NCBI GenBank assembly: GCA_017632345.1
Contig: JAGBRL010000072.1
Location: forward strand, 1-38,625
Length of the DNA: 38,625 nucleotides
Source of the DNA: Paludibacteraceae bacterium
GTDB taxonomy: Bacteria > Bacteroidota > Bacteroidia > Bacteroidales > Paludibacteraceae
Direction of reading: 5' to 3'
The notes below the pieces were generated by a model. The model was not told the DNA's origin, did no database searches, and saw only the letters and a program-made list of their open reading frames with translations. This document shows, piece after piece, positions 6,981-15,654 of this stretch (positions within the stretch are counted from its first letter, which is position 1; every line of letters begins with the position of its first letter). The position numbers and the translations under genes are program-made.

Positions 6981-8003
6981 TCACTTTTTCTTCCAAACCA
7001 AATCTCTTGCCTGATAAATCCGTTCAATTATATCGATAACCTTCAGACCCTCAAGCACATTGGTCGAAATAGAGCCGTTTTCCTTCAGTTTATCCACCAC
7101 ATTCTGAATCACATAATGATGATTCTGGGCAGACCCTTTGTACAACCCGTAGTCGTTAGGAGGATTAGAAGGGGCAAGTTCCGGCATCTCATACCCTTCT
7201 ATATTGCAGTAAACCACCTCGTTCATATATTGACCGGCAACCTTCACCGTACCCTTCTCGCCAATAATAGTGATGCTGCTTTCCAAGTTTTTGTCCCACA
7301 CCGACGTAGAATAATTCAGGCAGCCCATACCGCCGTTCACGAAGTCAAAAGTCACAAATCCGCTGTCCTCAAACGCAGTGAGGTCCTTGTGCGAGAAGTC
7401 CTTGAAATTACCTCTAATATTGGTGATATCGCCAAACAGCCAGTACATTATATCAATGAAATGCGAGAACTGCGTAAAAAGCGTACCTCCGTCAAGCTTT
7501 GCGTCGCCGTGCCAGTTGCCCGGCTTGTAATAACGGGCGTCTCTGTTCCAATAACAGTTAAGCTGCACCATATAGACATTGCCCAACAGTTTTTGCGACA
7601 CTACCTCCTTCAGCCACACAGACGGCGGCGAATAACGGTTCTGCATCACGCAAAACACGTGCTTAGACACCTCCAAAGACTTGAACACAATACGCTCCGC
7701 ATCCTGCTTAGTGAGCGCTATCGGCTTCTCTATCACAACGTGGCAACCCTTGTCCAACGCTTTCAGCGCATAATCTGCATGAAATCCGTTAGGTGTGCAT
7801 ACATTCACAACATCAATGTCAAGACCGGCGTCCAGCAACTCATCTATACTCTGAAAATACGGCACCTCCACATCGTCCAGCCCAAGTTCCGACTTGGGCA
7901 GCACGTCACACACAGCCACAAGTTCCGACTCTTCATTGCGACGAATCATCTCAGCATGCCTTTTGCCTATATGCCCCTGACCTATAACTACAAATTTAAC
8001 CAT
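6981..8003 (-). CDS. Gfo/Idh/MocA-family dehydrogenase (WbpB/WlbA-like)
   Basis: A 340-aa NAD-dependent sugar dehydrogenase. The N-terminal Rossmann fold has the dinucleotide motif VVIGQGHIGKRH, and the family's EKPIAL motif follows at about residues 94-99. In the C-terminal domain, YWNRDARYYKPGNWHGD and LDGGTLFTQFSHFIDIMYW closely resemble WlbA/WbpB, which oxidise the 3-OH of UDP-N-acetylglucosaminuronate on the way to 2,3-diamino sugars. The preceding gene is an N-acetyltransferase of the matching type, which supports this role, although the aminotransferase is not in the window. The ATG at 8003 is chosen because VKFVVIG should lie at the N-terminus; an upstream TTG at 8060 would add 19 residues. 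Confidence 0.88.
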   Translation of the reverse strand: MVKFVVIGQGHIGKRHAEMIRRNEESELVAVCDVLPKSELGLDDVEVPYFQSIDELLDAGLDIDVVNVCTPNGFHADYALKALDKGCHVVIEKPIALTKQDAERIVFKSLEVSKHVFCVMQNRYSPPSVWLKEVVSQKLLGNVYMVQLNCYWNRDARYYKPGNWHGDAKLDGGTLFTQFSHFIDIMYWLFGDITNIRGNFKDFSHKDLTAFEDSGFVTFDFVNGGMGCLNYSTSVWDKNLESSITIIGEKGTVKVAGQYMNEVVYCNIEGYEMPELAPSNPPNDYGLYKGSAQNHHYVIQNVVDKLKENGSISTNVLEGLKVIDIIERIYQARDLVWKKK

Positions 8004-8079
8004 AAAGACACAGTCTTTTATCTTGCCCGCACAAATCCGCCAAACTAAGTTTCTATTCAAGTCCGGCCTGCAACGAGCG

Positions 8080-8652
8080 TTATTTTATTCGTTCAACAAT
8101 ATTATTTTTCAAAACATACAGCTGCCCCGTCTCCGGACAAACAGCCTCGCCGTCAGCGTCAAATTCAAGGCGGCAGCCATTCTCGCTCACCCAGCCTATC
8201 TGTCTCGCAGGATTTCCCACAACCAACGCAAAAGGCGGCACATCTTTTGTTATGACAGAACCAGCCCCGACCATCGCGAAAGCCCCGATCTCGTTTCCGC
8301 AAACCACTGTGGCATTTGCTCCGACCGAAGCCCCGCGCCTCACCAAAGTCTCCTTGAAACAGTCTTTGCGTATCACATGACTCCGCGGATTCACCACATT
8401 AGTGAACACCATCGAAGGGCCAAGAAAAACATCATCCTCGCACACCACACCAGTATATACAGACACATTGTTCTGAATCTTCACATTACGGCCAAGACGA
8501 ACCTTCGGCGAAATCACAACATTCTGCCCAATGTTGCACTCCTCTCCAATGTAACAGCCTGACATTATATGTGAGAAATGCCAAATTTTAGTGCCTCTGC
8601 CAATGACGCAACCATCATCTATAACAGCGGTCTCATGCGCAAAAAAATCCAT
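8080..8652 (-). CDS. Left-handed beta-helix N-acetyltransferase (WbpD/WlbB-like)
   Basis: A 190-aa hexapeptide-repeat acyltransferase. Imperfect hexapeptide turns (VIGRGT, YIGEECNIGQNV, RLGRNVKIQNNVSVYTGV, SVGANATVVCGNEIGAFAMVG) form the left-handed beta-helix, and the sequence ends its catalytic part with GNPARQIGWV, typical of UDP-sugar 3-amino N-acetyltransferases. IWHFSHIMSG supplies the His-rich active-site region. WlbB/WbpD acetylates the 3-amino group of UDP-2-acetamido-3-amino-glucuronate for surface polysaccharide synthesis. It begins 21 nt after pepD and is followed 76 nt later by the matching dehydrogenase. The ATG at 8652 fits the family start (MDFFAHETAVIDDG). Confidence 0.9.
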   Translation of the reverse strand: MDFFAHETAVIDDGCVIGRGTKIWHFSHIMSGCYIGEECNIGQNVVISPKVRLGRNVKIQNNVSVYTGVVCEDDVFLGPSMVFTNVVNPRSHVIRKDCFKETLVRRGASVGANATVVCGNEIGAFAMVGAGSVITKDVPPFALVVGNPARQIGWVSENGCRLEFDADGEAVCPETGQLYVLKNNIVERIK

Positions 8653-8673
8653 CTTCAACAAATTAATCAAAAT

Positions 8674-10125
8674 TTACGCCTTCAAAGCCTTCAAAATCGC
8701 TTTCAGATGCAACCAGAATCTGTCAACACTCTCAATATCAACCATTTCAGCTGGCGAATGATTTCCTATTATCGTAGGTCCTATAGAAATCATATCCATA
8801 TCAGGATACTTTTCAAAAATCAATCCGCACTCAAGCCCCGCATGAATAGCCCTTACGATTGGCTCCTTGCCAAAAAGGCTCCTGTACGTATTCACAACCA
8901 CATCCTTTATCTCCGAGTTTACATTCGGCTTCCAGCCCGGATAGCCGTCGCCATGCGAGACCTCGGCGCCAGCAAGCGCAAACAAAGCCTCTACTCTCTC
9001 CTTCAGGTCATGCTTCTTGGACTCGACCGAACTGCGCTGGCTCGTCTCAACCTTCACAAATCCGTCCGCCATCTTCACAGAAGCAAGGTTGGTTGACGTC
9101 TCCACAAGCCCATCAATTTCACGGCTCATTCCGACAACACCATGAATGCACGCATGCAAAGCGTTGAGCAAATTGTCGGAAAGCGCTCCTTCCATCACCT
9201 GTTCGGGAACCGACCACGACTCCAGCAACATCTCAAACTCAGTTTCAGAAGGGTATTCACGCTGAACCTCGTCTATAAACATGTTCAGCATCACCCTCAC
9301 CCTCTCCTTCTGCTTGTAAGGCACGCCCACAACGGCAAAAGCCTCGCGCGCAATGGCGTTGCGCAAGTTACCTCCGTGTATCTCGCTGACCGCCAGAGTA
9401 AACTCCCTCTTCAACCTGCAAAGATAACGAGCCAGCGTCTGCACCGCATTGCCACGTTCCTTATTTATGTCCTCGCCCGAATGTCCGCCCTTAAAACCTT
9501 TAACATCAACTCTGAAATAAAAAAGGTCTTCTGGAGCGTCCATCATTTTCAACGGAAACTTCGCGACAGTATCAATTCCGCCTGCACATCCTATGCAGAA
9601 ATTACCGTCCTCTTCCGAATCAAGATTCATCAATATTTTAGAACGGAGCAAACCGCTGCCAAACGCATTTGCACCAGACAATCCCGTCTCCTCATCTACA
9701 GTGAAAAGGCACTCTATAGGGCCATGCTCTACATCTTTGCTGGCAAGAAGAGCCATCTGAGCAGCAACGCCTATACCATTGTCCGCGCCAAGCGTTGTAC
9801 CTCGCGCCTTGACCCATCCGCCATCAACATACGGCACTATCGCGTCATTGTCAAAATCAAACTCCACATCACTATTTTTTTCGCACACCATATCCACGTG
9901 AGACTGAAAAACGACCGACTTGCAGCCTTCCATTCCATCTGTAGCCGGCTTGCGAATCAAAACGTTACCAATCTCATCAACTATTGTTTCAAGACCCAGC
10001 GACTCTCCAAAACGCTTGATATGCTGAACCAGACGCCCTTCCCTTTTTGACGGATGCGGAATCTCGCATATATCTGAAAAATAGCGCCAAATATCTCTTG
10101 ATGCAAGTTTATCCAAACCTTCCAT
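8674..10125 (-). CDS. pepD: Cytosolic beta-Ala-His / aminoacyl-histidine dipeptidase (PepD, M20C)
   Basis: A 483-aa metallopeptidase of the M20 family that cleaves Xaa-His and other dipeptides in the cytosol. Metal ligands and catalytic residues are visible in order: the HxD motif in FQSHVDMVCE, Asp in LGADNGIG, the Glu pair in TVDEETGLSGA, Asp in MNLDSEEDG, and the C-terminal HAGLECGLI followed by IGPTIIGNHSPAE. The lid domain is inserted in the middle, as in PepD. Two ATGs are possible, at 10143 and 10125; AGAGGA sits just before the second, and the promoter at 10156-10185 would leave almost no leader for the first. It heads a likely operon with two nucleotide-sugar genes, an unexpected pairing. 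Confidence 0.94.
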   Translation of the reverse strand: MEGLDKLASRDIWRYFSDICEIPHPSKREGRLVQHIKRFGESLGLETIVDEIGNVLIRKPATDGMEGCKSVVFQSHVDMVCEKNSDVEFDFDNDAIVPYVDGGWVKARGTTLGADNGIGVAAQMALLASKDVEHGPIECLFTVDEETGLSGANAFGSGLLRSKILMNLDSEEDGNFCIGCAGGIDTVAKFPLKMMDAPEDLFYFRVDVKGFKGGHSGEDINKERGNAVQTLARYLCRLKREFTLAVSEIHGGNLRNAIAREAFAVVGVPYKQKERVRVMLNMFIDEVQREYPSETEFEMLLESWSVPEQVMEGALSDNLLNALHACIHGVVGMSREIDGLVETSTNLASVKMADGFVKVETSQRSSVESKKHDLKERVEALFALAGAEVSHGDGYPGWKPNVNSEIKDVVVNTYRSLFGKEPIVRAIHAGLECGLIFEKYPDMDMISIGPTIIGNHSPAEMVDIESVDRFWLHLKAILKALKA

Positions 10126-10155
10126 ACTATTCCTCTTTAACATTCTTTACAAACG

Positions 10156-10185
10156 CAAATTTACAATTATTATTATCAAATTCAA
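10156..10185 (-). promoter_or_regulatory. Predicted promoter of pepD
   Basis: On the minus strand TTG (10183-10185) and TAAATTTG (10156-10163) are separated by 19 nt, the Bacteroidetes -33/-7 arrangement. The transcript would start near 10150, giving a 25-nt leader to the ATG at 10125. Confidence 0.6.
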
Positions 10186-10334
10186 CCTTTACGCTGCTGT
10201 TTTAATTCGTTTCTGCCAATTTTTTTTGCTCTTTCACTGCTTTTCAAAGACAAAAAAAACTTAAAAAATGTTAAAAACAATTGTTTGTTAGACAAATTAC
10301 CATGCAAAACAACAAAATAAAGAAAGAGAAAACT

Positions 10335-10342
10335 TATCTTTG
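10335..10342 (+). promoter_or_regulatory. Predicted -7 box of the small membrane protein / ompH-like unit
   Basis: TATCTTTG matches the -7 consensus. No clear TTG is found about 19 nt upstream. A start near 10348 leaves a leader of about 115 nt. Confidence 0.45.
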
Positions 10343-10463
10343 CAAAAGTTTTTTTGAAAGAGAGGCGTAAGTCGTCAACTTCTGTTGAAAGTCCCTTCGC
10401 TAATTCGCTGATACGGACGGGAAAGACTGACAACCGCGCTTCGTTTGTAAAATATCGTAAGAT

Positions 10464-10679
10464 ATGAGGCTATTGCTTATTACGGTCATAATCGTCGGAA
10501 TCTCAGTATTGCTGCTTGGCGTGAGGATTTTCTTCACTAAAAACGGCAAATTTCCGAACAGCCATGTAGGTGGCAATAAACATCTTGCCAAGAAAGGGAT
10601 TTTTTGTGCGCAAACACAAGACAGAATGGCTCGCAAAAGTCTGTTCGAGAAGCAAAAAGAAATGTTAGACGAAATGTAA
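10464..10679 (+). CDS. Small membrane-anchored protein, 71 aa
   Basis: A 71-aa protein with one N-terminal membrane helix (residues 2-25, LLITVIIVGISVLLLGVRIF) and a cytoplasmic or periplasmic tail containing GKFPNSHVGGN, KKGIFCAQTQDRMAR and a charged end. The pattern of a short anchor followed by FPxxHVGxN and a KxGIxCAxxQD segment with one Cys is one I recognise as a recurrent Bacteroidetes small protein of unknown function; this was not checked by search. It is followed 34 nt later by the OmpH-like gene on the same strand and is probably cotranscribed with it. Confidence 0.75.
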   Translation: MRLLLITVIIVGISVLLLGVRIFFTKNGKFPNSHVGGNKHLAKKGIFCAQTQDRMARKSLFEKQKEMLDEM

Positions 10680-10713
10680 ATAATTATAAAGATTTAAACA
10701 TAATTTGTATAAA

Positions 10714-11352
10714 ATGAAACAATTCAACAACTACGCGCTTGCCATTTTGGCTTTGGCAGTTATAGGGCTTTATGTAATGCACTTCACTTGCAACAAAGGA
10801 GAATGCAACGCACCAGAAAAGAAGAATTCCGAGGCATTGGCACAAGACAGTTCAGCAACCGGAGCTTCTGCTATTCAAGTTGCGTATGTTGACGCGGACT
10901 CTCTTCTGCTTCAGTACGAATACGCCAAGGAGCTTAACGAAGCGCTTCTAAAAAAACAGGAAAAGTCTCGCAACGACATAATGCGCAAACAGCAGCAGTT
11001 GCAACAGGATGCGATTGAGTTCCAGAAGAAATATGAAACTGGCGGATTCTTGACTAAAGAGTCTTTCGAACAGGCTCAGAAAGCTCTGATGCAGAAGGAG
11101 CAGGAATTGCAGCAGCTTGACGGCAAACTGACTCAGGACCTTATCCTCGAACAGCAGAAGCTGAACACTCAGTTGAAAGACACTATCAGCGCTTTCTTCA
11201 AAGAGTTTAACGCAGATAAAAAATACAGTGTAATTTTCAGCAACACGAGCAACGACAATATTTTGTATGCAGAAGATTACCTGAACATCACAAAAGAGGT
11301 TGTGGAAAAACTTAATGAAAGATACTCAAAAAAGAAAGAAGGGGCGAAATAA
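10714..11352 (+). CDS. OmpH/Skp-like periplasmic protein
   Basis: A 212-aa protein with an N-terminal membrane helix or uncleaved signal (residues about 7-24), a short Asn/Ser/Glu linker and an OmpH (Skp) domain. The domain opens with the typical IQVAYVDADSLLLQYEYAKE strand, continues as a long Gln/Lys/Glu coiled coil (about residues 75-150, QQQLQQDAIEFQKKYETGGF) and closes with a strand (YSVIFSNTS, NILYAEDYLNIT). Skp-type proteins chaperone outer-membrane proteins in the periplasm; Bacteroidetes carry several such copies, and the role of this one is inferred. The ATG at 10714 is preferred to a TTG three codons upstream. A terminator follows. Confidence 0.88.
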   Translation: MKQFNNYALAILALAVIGLYVMHFTCNKGECNAPEKKNSEALAQDSSATGASAIQVAYVDADSLLLQYEYAKELNEALLKKQEKSRNDIMRKQQQLQQDAIEFQKKYETGGFLTKESFEQAQKALMQKEQELQQLDGKLTQDLILEQQKLNTQLKDTISAFFKEFNADKKYSVIFSNTSNDNILYAEDYLNITKEVVEKLNERYSKKKEGAK

Positions 11353-11377
11353 TATAGTTCTTTCACATATATTTTAG

Positions 11378-11407
11378 GCTAAGCCTGCATGGGCTTAGCT
11401 TTTTTTA
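11378..11407 (+). terminator. Rho-independent terminator of the ompH-like gene
   Basis: An 8-bp stem (11378-11385 with 11392-11399, GCTAAGCC) with a 6-nt loop is followed by seven T residues, 25 nt after the stop codon. Confidence 0.9.
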
Positions 11408-11430
11408 TTTACGGCAACTTTTAGAAGTTA
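11408..11430 (-). repeat. Diverged solo arm of the dispersed repeat (copy G)
   Basis: The plus strand TTACGGCAACTTTTAGAAGT is a diverged form of the GGCAAnTTCTATAAATTA arm, directly after the ompH terminator. The remaining gap to 11593 holds no recognisable gene, only a 34-codon open frame on the minus strand. Confidence 0.3.
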
Positions 11431-11593
11431 CAGACTTTCTTTATAGGTTACAACGTGAAGCACATTACAGCCAACAGCAAGCAAGACTGCACAAGAGGGC
11501 GTTTGCTCGGCTGAGATAGTTATCTTCACCATCATACCGATGTAAACGCACAGACCTATCCGTAATGCGAAAACATTTTTTTTACATTTGCCG

Positions 11594-11635
11594 ATAAAAA
11601 AACATAAACGCCAGACTTTACAGTCTGACGTTTAT
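11594..11635 (-). terminator. Rho-independent terminator of rho-DUF4290
   Basis: A 14-bp stem with one mismatch or G-T pair (11604-11617 with 11622-11635, ATAAACGYCAGACT) and a 4-nt loop is followed on the minus strand by GTTTTTTTAT. It begins about 22 nt after the DUF4290 stop codon. Confidence 0.9.
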
Positions 11636-11657
11636 ATAGAATCAAATCATCACCGCA

Positions 11658-12257
11658 TCATTTTTTCTTCTTCTTAGAAGGCATGTACGGTTTGTTTATC
11701 ATTGCGATATTTTTTAGTTCGATGAGCCTCATTTCTCCATCTTGTATATCAATTTTGCCTCTGGACAATTCTCTCAAGTCATCAAATATCTTTCTGTCGT
11801 CCACTCCGTCCTTGTTAAAATTGACAAAGCACTTTTTCATGTGACAAGCGATAAGATGCAGCAATTGCGACTTCTCCTCACCCTCTTCCATCTCAGAAGC
11901 CTTGTCTATAAGGCCCTGCACGGTTTTGCCATAGTGCATATATCTAATCTGACGAGAAGACGAGTAAGGAATTCTGTCCGGCTTCACGTAAAGGTTCTCC
12001 TTTCTGACAATTTCGTAAGGATAGTCAATATCAAGCTTAAAGTCGGACATAATTGCAAGATGATCCCACAAGATGTGCTTAAAGTCATTAATATCCCTCA
12101 GATGCGGAAACAGATTCCCCATCGTGACAATTATAGCCTGCGCGCACGCCATACGCTCCTCACGGTCCTCAATAGTCAGGCAATAGTCAACCATATTCTG
12201 GATATTGCGGCCATATTCGGGCAACGCCAATCGCTTCTGCTGAGTGTTATACTTCAT
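11658..12257 (-). CDS. DUF4290 family protein
   Basis: A 199-aa soluble protein of the Bacteroidetes-specific DUF4290 family, of unknown function. Recognisable segments are the N-terminal MKYNTQQKRLALPEYGRNIQ, the central NLFPHLRDINDFKHILWDHL, and YPYEIVRKENLYVKPDRIPY. The end is a run of lysines (PSKKKKK). It begins 27 nt after rho on the same strand and ends at a strong terminator, so the two are most likely cotranscribed. Confidence 0.92.
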   Translation of the reverse strand: MKYNTQQKRLALPEYGRNIQNMVDYCLTIEDREERMACAQAIIVTMGNLFPHLRDINDFKHILWDHLAIMSDFKLDIDYPYEIVRKENLYVKPDRIPYSSSRQIRYMHYGKTVQGLIDKASEMEEGEEKSQLLHLIACHMKKCFVNFNKDGVDDRKIFDDLRELSRGKIDIQDGEMRLIELKNIAMINKPYMPSKKKKK

Positions 12258-12284
12258 AAAAACTAATTTAAATCAGTTACACCA

Positions 12285-14027
12285 TCAATCGTTCATAGAG
12301 ACAAGGAACTCTTCGTTCGAGCGAGTGTTCTCCATGCGGTCCTTCAAGAACTCCATAGCCTCGATAGAGGTCATGTCTGACAAATATTTGCGAAGTATCC
12401 ACATTCTGCGCACAGTGTCCTTGTCCTGCAACAAATCGTCGCGGCGCGTGCTGGACGACATAATGTCAACAGCCGGATAAATACGCTTGTTAGCAAGTTT
12501 GCGGTCAAGTTGAAGCTCCATGTTACCCGTACCTTTGAACTCCTCAAAGATAACGTCGTCCATCTTAGAGCCAGTATCAGTCAAAGCTGTTGCAATGATA
12601 GTCAAGCTGCCTCCGTTCTCAATGTTTCTGGCAGCTCCGAAGAATCGTTTAGGCTTATGAAGCGCATTAGCGTCAACACCACCAGAAAGCACCTTTCCGG
12701 ACGCAGGCGACACTGTATTGTAAGCGCGTGCCAGACGAGTGATAGAGTCCAAAAGAATAACCACATCGTGCCCGCACTCAACCATACGCTTAGCCTTTTC
12801 AAGCACAATGCTTGCAATCTTCACATGACGTTCAGCCGGCTCGTCGAACGTAGATGCGATAACCTCCGCATTCACGCTGCGCGCCATGTCTGTCACCTCT
12901 TCCGGACGTTCGTCTATCAGAAGTATAATCATATAAACTTCCGGATGATTTTCCGCAATCGCATTTGCTATATCCTTAAGCAGCACAGTTTTACCAGTCT
13001 TAGGCTGCGCAACAATCAAACCACGCTGCCCCTTGCCTATCGGGCTGAAAAGGTCAACGATACGCACCGACATATTATTAGAGCTCTTTCCGCCTGTCAA
13101 ATTAAATTTCTCGTCAGAGAACAAAGGCGTAAGATGGTCGAAAGGCACACGGTCTCTCACATACTCAGGAGAACGCGCATTAATTTTGTCAACACGAACT
13201 AACGGGAAATATTTCTCGCCCTCTTTCGGCGGACGTATAGCGCCTTCAATAACATCGCCAGTCTTCAGCCCGAAAAGCTTTATCTGAGACTGAGAAACGT
13301 AAATGTCATCCGGAGAGTTCAGATAATTAAAATCAGAAGAACGGAGGAATCCGTATCCGTCAGGCATAATTTCAAGGACACCTTCGCCTATAATAATATC
13401 GTCAAAATCGTAAACTTTAGGTTTCGGCTGAGGTGCGTACTGTCTGTTGTCGTACTGCCTATTATCATACTGCTGCTCTTCTCTGCTGCACTGGCTTGCC
13501 GCATTTTCTTCTGCGATACGAGCCGCCTCTTCCGCAGCTCTCTGCTGTTCCAGTTCGGCCAAAGCCTCCTCTTCCGTCATTCCTCTTGCAGCCGCAGACT
13601 CTTTAGCGCGCTTCTGCTCCAAGATTCTCTTGGCTATAGACGCCGCCGGATTCCCTGCCGACATTGTCTCCAGTCCTCCACGTCCAATTTTTCCGACTAC
13701 GCGACGCGGCTCCTTACGTATATTCTGAGAATTCTGCCTGTTATTAGGCCTGCCCTGTCTTGGCAACTCCTGCAACTCCTGCTGCATATTCTCCTGAATT
13801 TCGTCCAAAGGCTCAACTTCTCCTAAATCTGCTGTGATAGAAGGTTCGGCCTCCATCTGCAGAGCGTCTCCTTTGCCTGCCGCATTCTGAATTGCCTCTT
13901 CGTCCAAAATTTTGTAAGCCAATTCCTCTTTTTTATAAGAGTCCGGTCTCTTGATGCCCAACAAACGAGCCATCGCTTTCAATTCAACTAACGTCTTTTC
14001 TTGTAATTGAAAAATAGTGTGCTGCAT
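12285..14027 (-). CDS. rho: Transcription termination factor Rho
   Basis: The hexameric RNA helicase that ends transcription at Rho-dependent sites. At 580 aa it is much longer than the usual 420. Residues 1-45 form the Rho_N helix bundle ([15 protein letters not shown]), and residues about 207-285 the OB/cold-shock RNA-binding domain ([17 protein letters not shown]). The ATPase core has Walker [13 protein letters not shown] (about 339-350), Walker [12 protein letters not shown] and the [10 protein letters not shown] segment. In between, about residues 46-206 form a low-complexity insertion rich in Gln, Asn, Glu, Ala and Arg, including a QYDNR repeat. Such insertions are typical of Bacteroidetes Rho; the one in B. 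thetaiotaomicron is reported to drive phase separation. A promoter about 250 nt upstream implies a long leader. Confidence 0.97.
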   Translation of the reverse strand: MQHTIFQLQEKTLVELKAMARLLGIKRPDSYKKEELAYKILDEEAIQNAAGKGDALQMEAEPSITADLGEVEPLDEIQENMQQELQELPRQGRPNNRQNSQNIRKEPRRVVGKIGRGGLETMSAGNPAASIAKRILEQKRAKESAAARGMTEEEALAELEQQRAAEEAARIAEENAASQCSREEQQYDNRQYDNRQYAPQPKPKVYDFDDIIIGEGVLEIMPDGYGFLRSSDFNYLNSPDDIYVSQSQIKLFGLKTGDVIEGAIRPPKEGEKYFPLVRVDKINARSPEYVRDRVPFDHLTPLFSDEKFNLTGGKSSNNMSVRIVDLFSPIGKGQRGLIVAQPKTGKTVLLKDIANAIAENHPEVYMIILLIDERPEEVTDMARSVNAEVIASTFDEPAERHVKIASIVLEKAKRMVECGHDVVILLDSITRLARAYNTVSPASGKVLSGGVDANALHKPKRFFGAARNIENGGSLTIIATALTDTGSKMDDVIFEEFKGTGNMELQLDRKLANKRIYPAVDIMSSSTRRDDLLQDKDTVRRMWILRKYLSDMTSIEAMEFLKDRMENTRSNEEFLVSMND

Positions 14028-14276
14028 ATATTATTAATACTTAAAAATATACATAACTTAAAAATACAATAGATATAAAAAACTGCTTGACTTTTCTCTG
14101 AAAAACAGATTGAAAAAAAACAGTAATAGTTATTTCTCTAAAATTCAGGGTTCCCTCTATTCCACTAAACGTAATCGGAGTAAAAAGTACCCTAGCACTT
14201 CCTCTAAATCAAATATTTAGAATTGAGATTTATATACTTGAATCACGAATGTGACCCCTTGGAGATAAATACGCTG

Positions 14277-14306
14277 CAAAGATAATGTTTTTTTTTAGTT
14301 CTTCAA
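14277..14306 (-). promoter_or_regulatory. Predicted rho promoter, with a long leader
   Basis: On the minus strand TTG (14304-14306) and TATCTTTG (14277-14284) are separated by 19 nt, matching the Bacteroidetes arrangement. The transcript would start near 14271, 244 nt upstream of the rho ATG. The 14028-14276 leader has no gene that I can support. It may serve for autoregulation, as rho leaders do in other bacteria. Confidence 0.6.
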
Positions 14307-14314
14307 CACTTTTT

Positions 14315-15637
14315 TTATTTTATTTGCAGTTCTATCACATTTTTAGTATTTGCATCAACCTTAAACCTATCATCCGACCGTTCTCCCACAACCCAAACGA
14401 TATCACCGTCCGACACAAGCAGCCAAACCGCCTCTTTTTCTAATAACGACATCTTCCTGTCGATAAAGAAATCACTGACTTTTTTTCTGTTCTTCATGCC
14501 AAACGGAACAAAATAGTCGCCATCGCGCCATTTTCTTAAGACTAAAGGGAATTTAAGTTTGTCTGCATCAAGAAAACAGAATCGTTTATCTCGCTTAACC
14601 TCAAACTCGTCTGCAGACAGACGCCTTATTTCCGCGCGCACCGGAACGGACAGACTCTCTGCATACTCCTCTATATAGTATTCTGCATCTGCATCCTCGT
14701 CACCTCTTTCAGCTACAAGCAATGAGTCTCGATCCCTTATAAGCCTGTATTTTGGGGAGTAGAACTGCTTCCCCGAAATAGTTTCAAAACTCTTAATCAC
14801 GTCATCAACGACTGCGGACGAGAAACCAAACTCGCTCAAAATTTCATACAAAACAAACCTTGCGTTCTCACTCTTAGCCAATCCGCTCATCGAAATTTTC
14901 AGCAAATTACCGTCACGACTCACAACACTTCTTTTCACATCCGCAATAGCCGTCCCAACAAAACGCTCCGCCTCCGCCAGATTCTCCGCAGCCTGCAGGA
15001 CCGACCTTTTAAACGAAGGGTTAACCTCCTCCATTTTAGGGATTATCTCGTTTCTGAACTTATTTCTGACGTACACGCTCTCCGCGTTGGTCGAATCCTC
15101 CACATGCTCCAACCCATGCTCCGACAAATAGTTCAACACCTCCGCTCTGGAGACAGACAGCATTGGGCGCACAATCTTTCCGTTCTTAGGCTTTATTCCC
15201 GACAGACCATGGATTCCGGCACCACGACTCAGATTTATAAGAAATGTCTCCACCAAGTCGTCAGAATGATGAGCAACAGCCACATAGTCGCAAGCCTGCT
15301 CCTTTCTGACCTTTTCGAACCAGCCATACCTCAACTCGCGCGCAGCCATCTCTATCGAGACTTTGTGCTGCTCCGCATACCCTTCGGTATCAAAATCCAC
15401 CTTTTCCAAGGGAATGCCAAGCCTTTCTGCCAACTCCGCCACAAACCGCTCGTCTCTGTCAGACTCATCCCCTCTGAGATGAAAATTGCAATGAGCCGCC
15501 ACACAGTCATAGCCGCACTCTACAAGCAAATGCGCAAGAGCAACAGAGTCCGCACCTCCGCTAAGGCCGACCAAAAGCTTGTCTCTCTTAGAAAACAAAC
15601 CATTCTGTTCAATAAAACGCTCTACCGCCCTCTTCAT
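14315..15637 (-). CDS. tilS: tRNA(Ile)-lysidine synthase TilS
   Basis: Attaches lysine to C34 of the CAU-anticodon tRNA-Ile so that it reads AUA; an essential ATP-dependent step. The PP-loop LLVGLSGGADSVALAH lies at about residues 21-36, followed by AAHCNFHLRGDESDRDERFV, the typical second motif, and VAHHSDDLVETFLINLSRGAG. The 440-aa length includes the C-terminal substrate-binding domain (VLRKWRDGDYFVPFGMKNRKKVSDFF). It begins 17 nt after the S41 peptidase gene and is probably its cotranscribed partner. Confidence 0.96.
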   Translation of the reverse strand: MKRAVERFIEQNGLFSKRDKLLVGLSGGADSVALAHLLVECGYDCVAAHCNFHLRGDESDRDERFVAELAERLGIPLEKVDFDTEGYAEQHKVSIEMAARELRYGWFEKVRKEQACDYVAVAHHSDDLVETFLINLSRGAGIHGLSGIKPKNGKIVRPMLSVSRAEVLNYLSEHGLEHVEDSTNAESVYVRNKFRNEIIPKMEEVNPSFKRSVLQAAENLAEAERFVGTAIADVKRSVVSRDGNLLKISMSGLAKSENARFVLYEILSEFGFSSAVVDDVIKSFETISGKQFYSPKYRLIRDRDSLLVAERGDEDADAEYYIEEYAESLSVPVRAEIRRLSADEFEVKRDKRFCFLDADKLKFPLVLRKWRDGDYFVPFGMKNRKKVSDFFIDRKMSLLEKEAVWLLVSDGDIVWVVGERSDDRFKVDANTKNVIELQIK

Positions 15638-15654
15638 ACACTTGCAAGCGACTA

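Larger units (their letters stand above)
10126..10463. other. Divergent promoter region between pepD and the small membrane protein gene
   Basis: This 338-nt gap holds predicted promoters in both directions (10156-10185 minus; 10335-10342 plus). On the plus side about 115 nt of GC-richer, possibly structured leader precedes the start codon at 10464. An open frame at 10182-10433 on the minus strand is low in complexity and overlaps the promoters, so I do not treat it as a gene. Confidence 0.5.

Noticed and set aside
10182..10433. 83-codon frame on the minus strand between pepD and the small membrane protein gene
   Set aside because: It overlaps two predicted promoters and consists mostly of Phe/Leu/Lys from AT-rich DNA.
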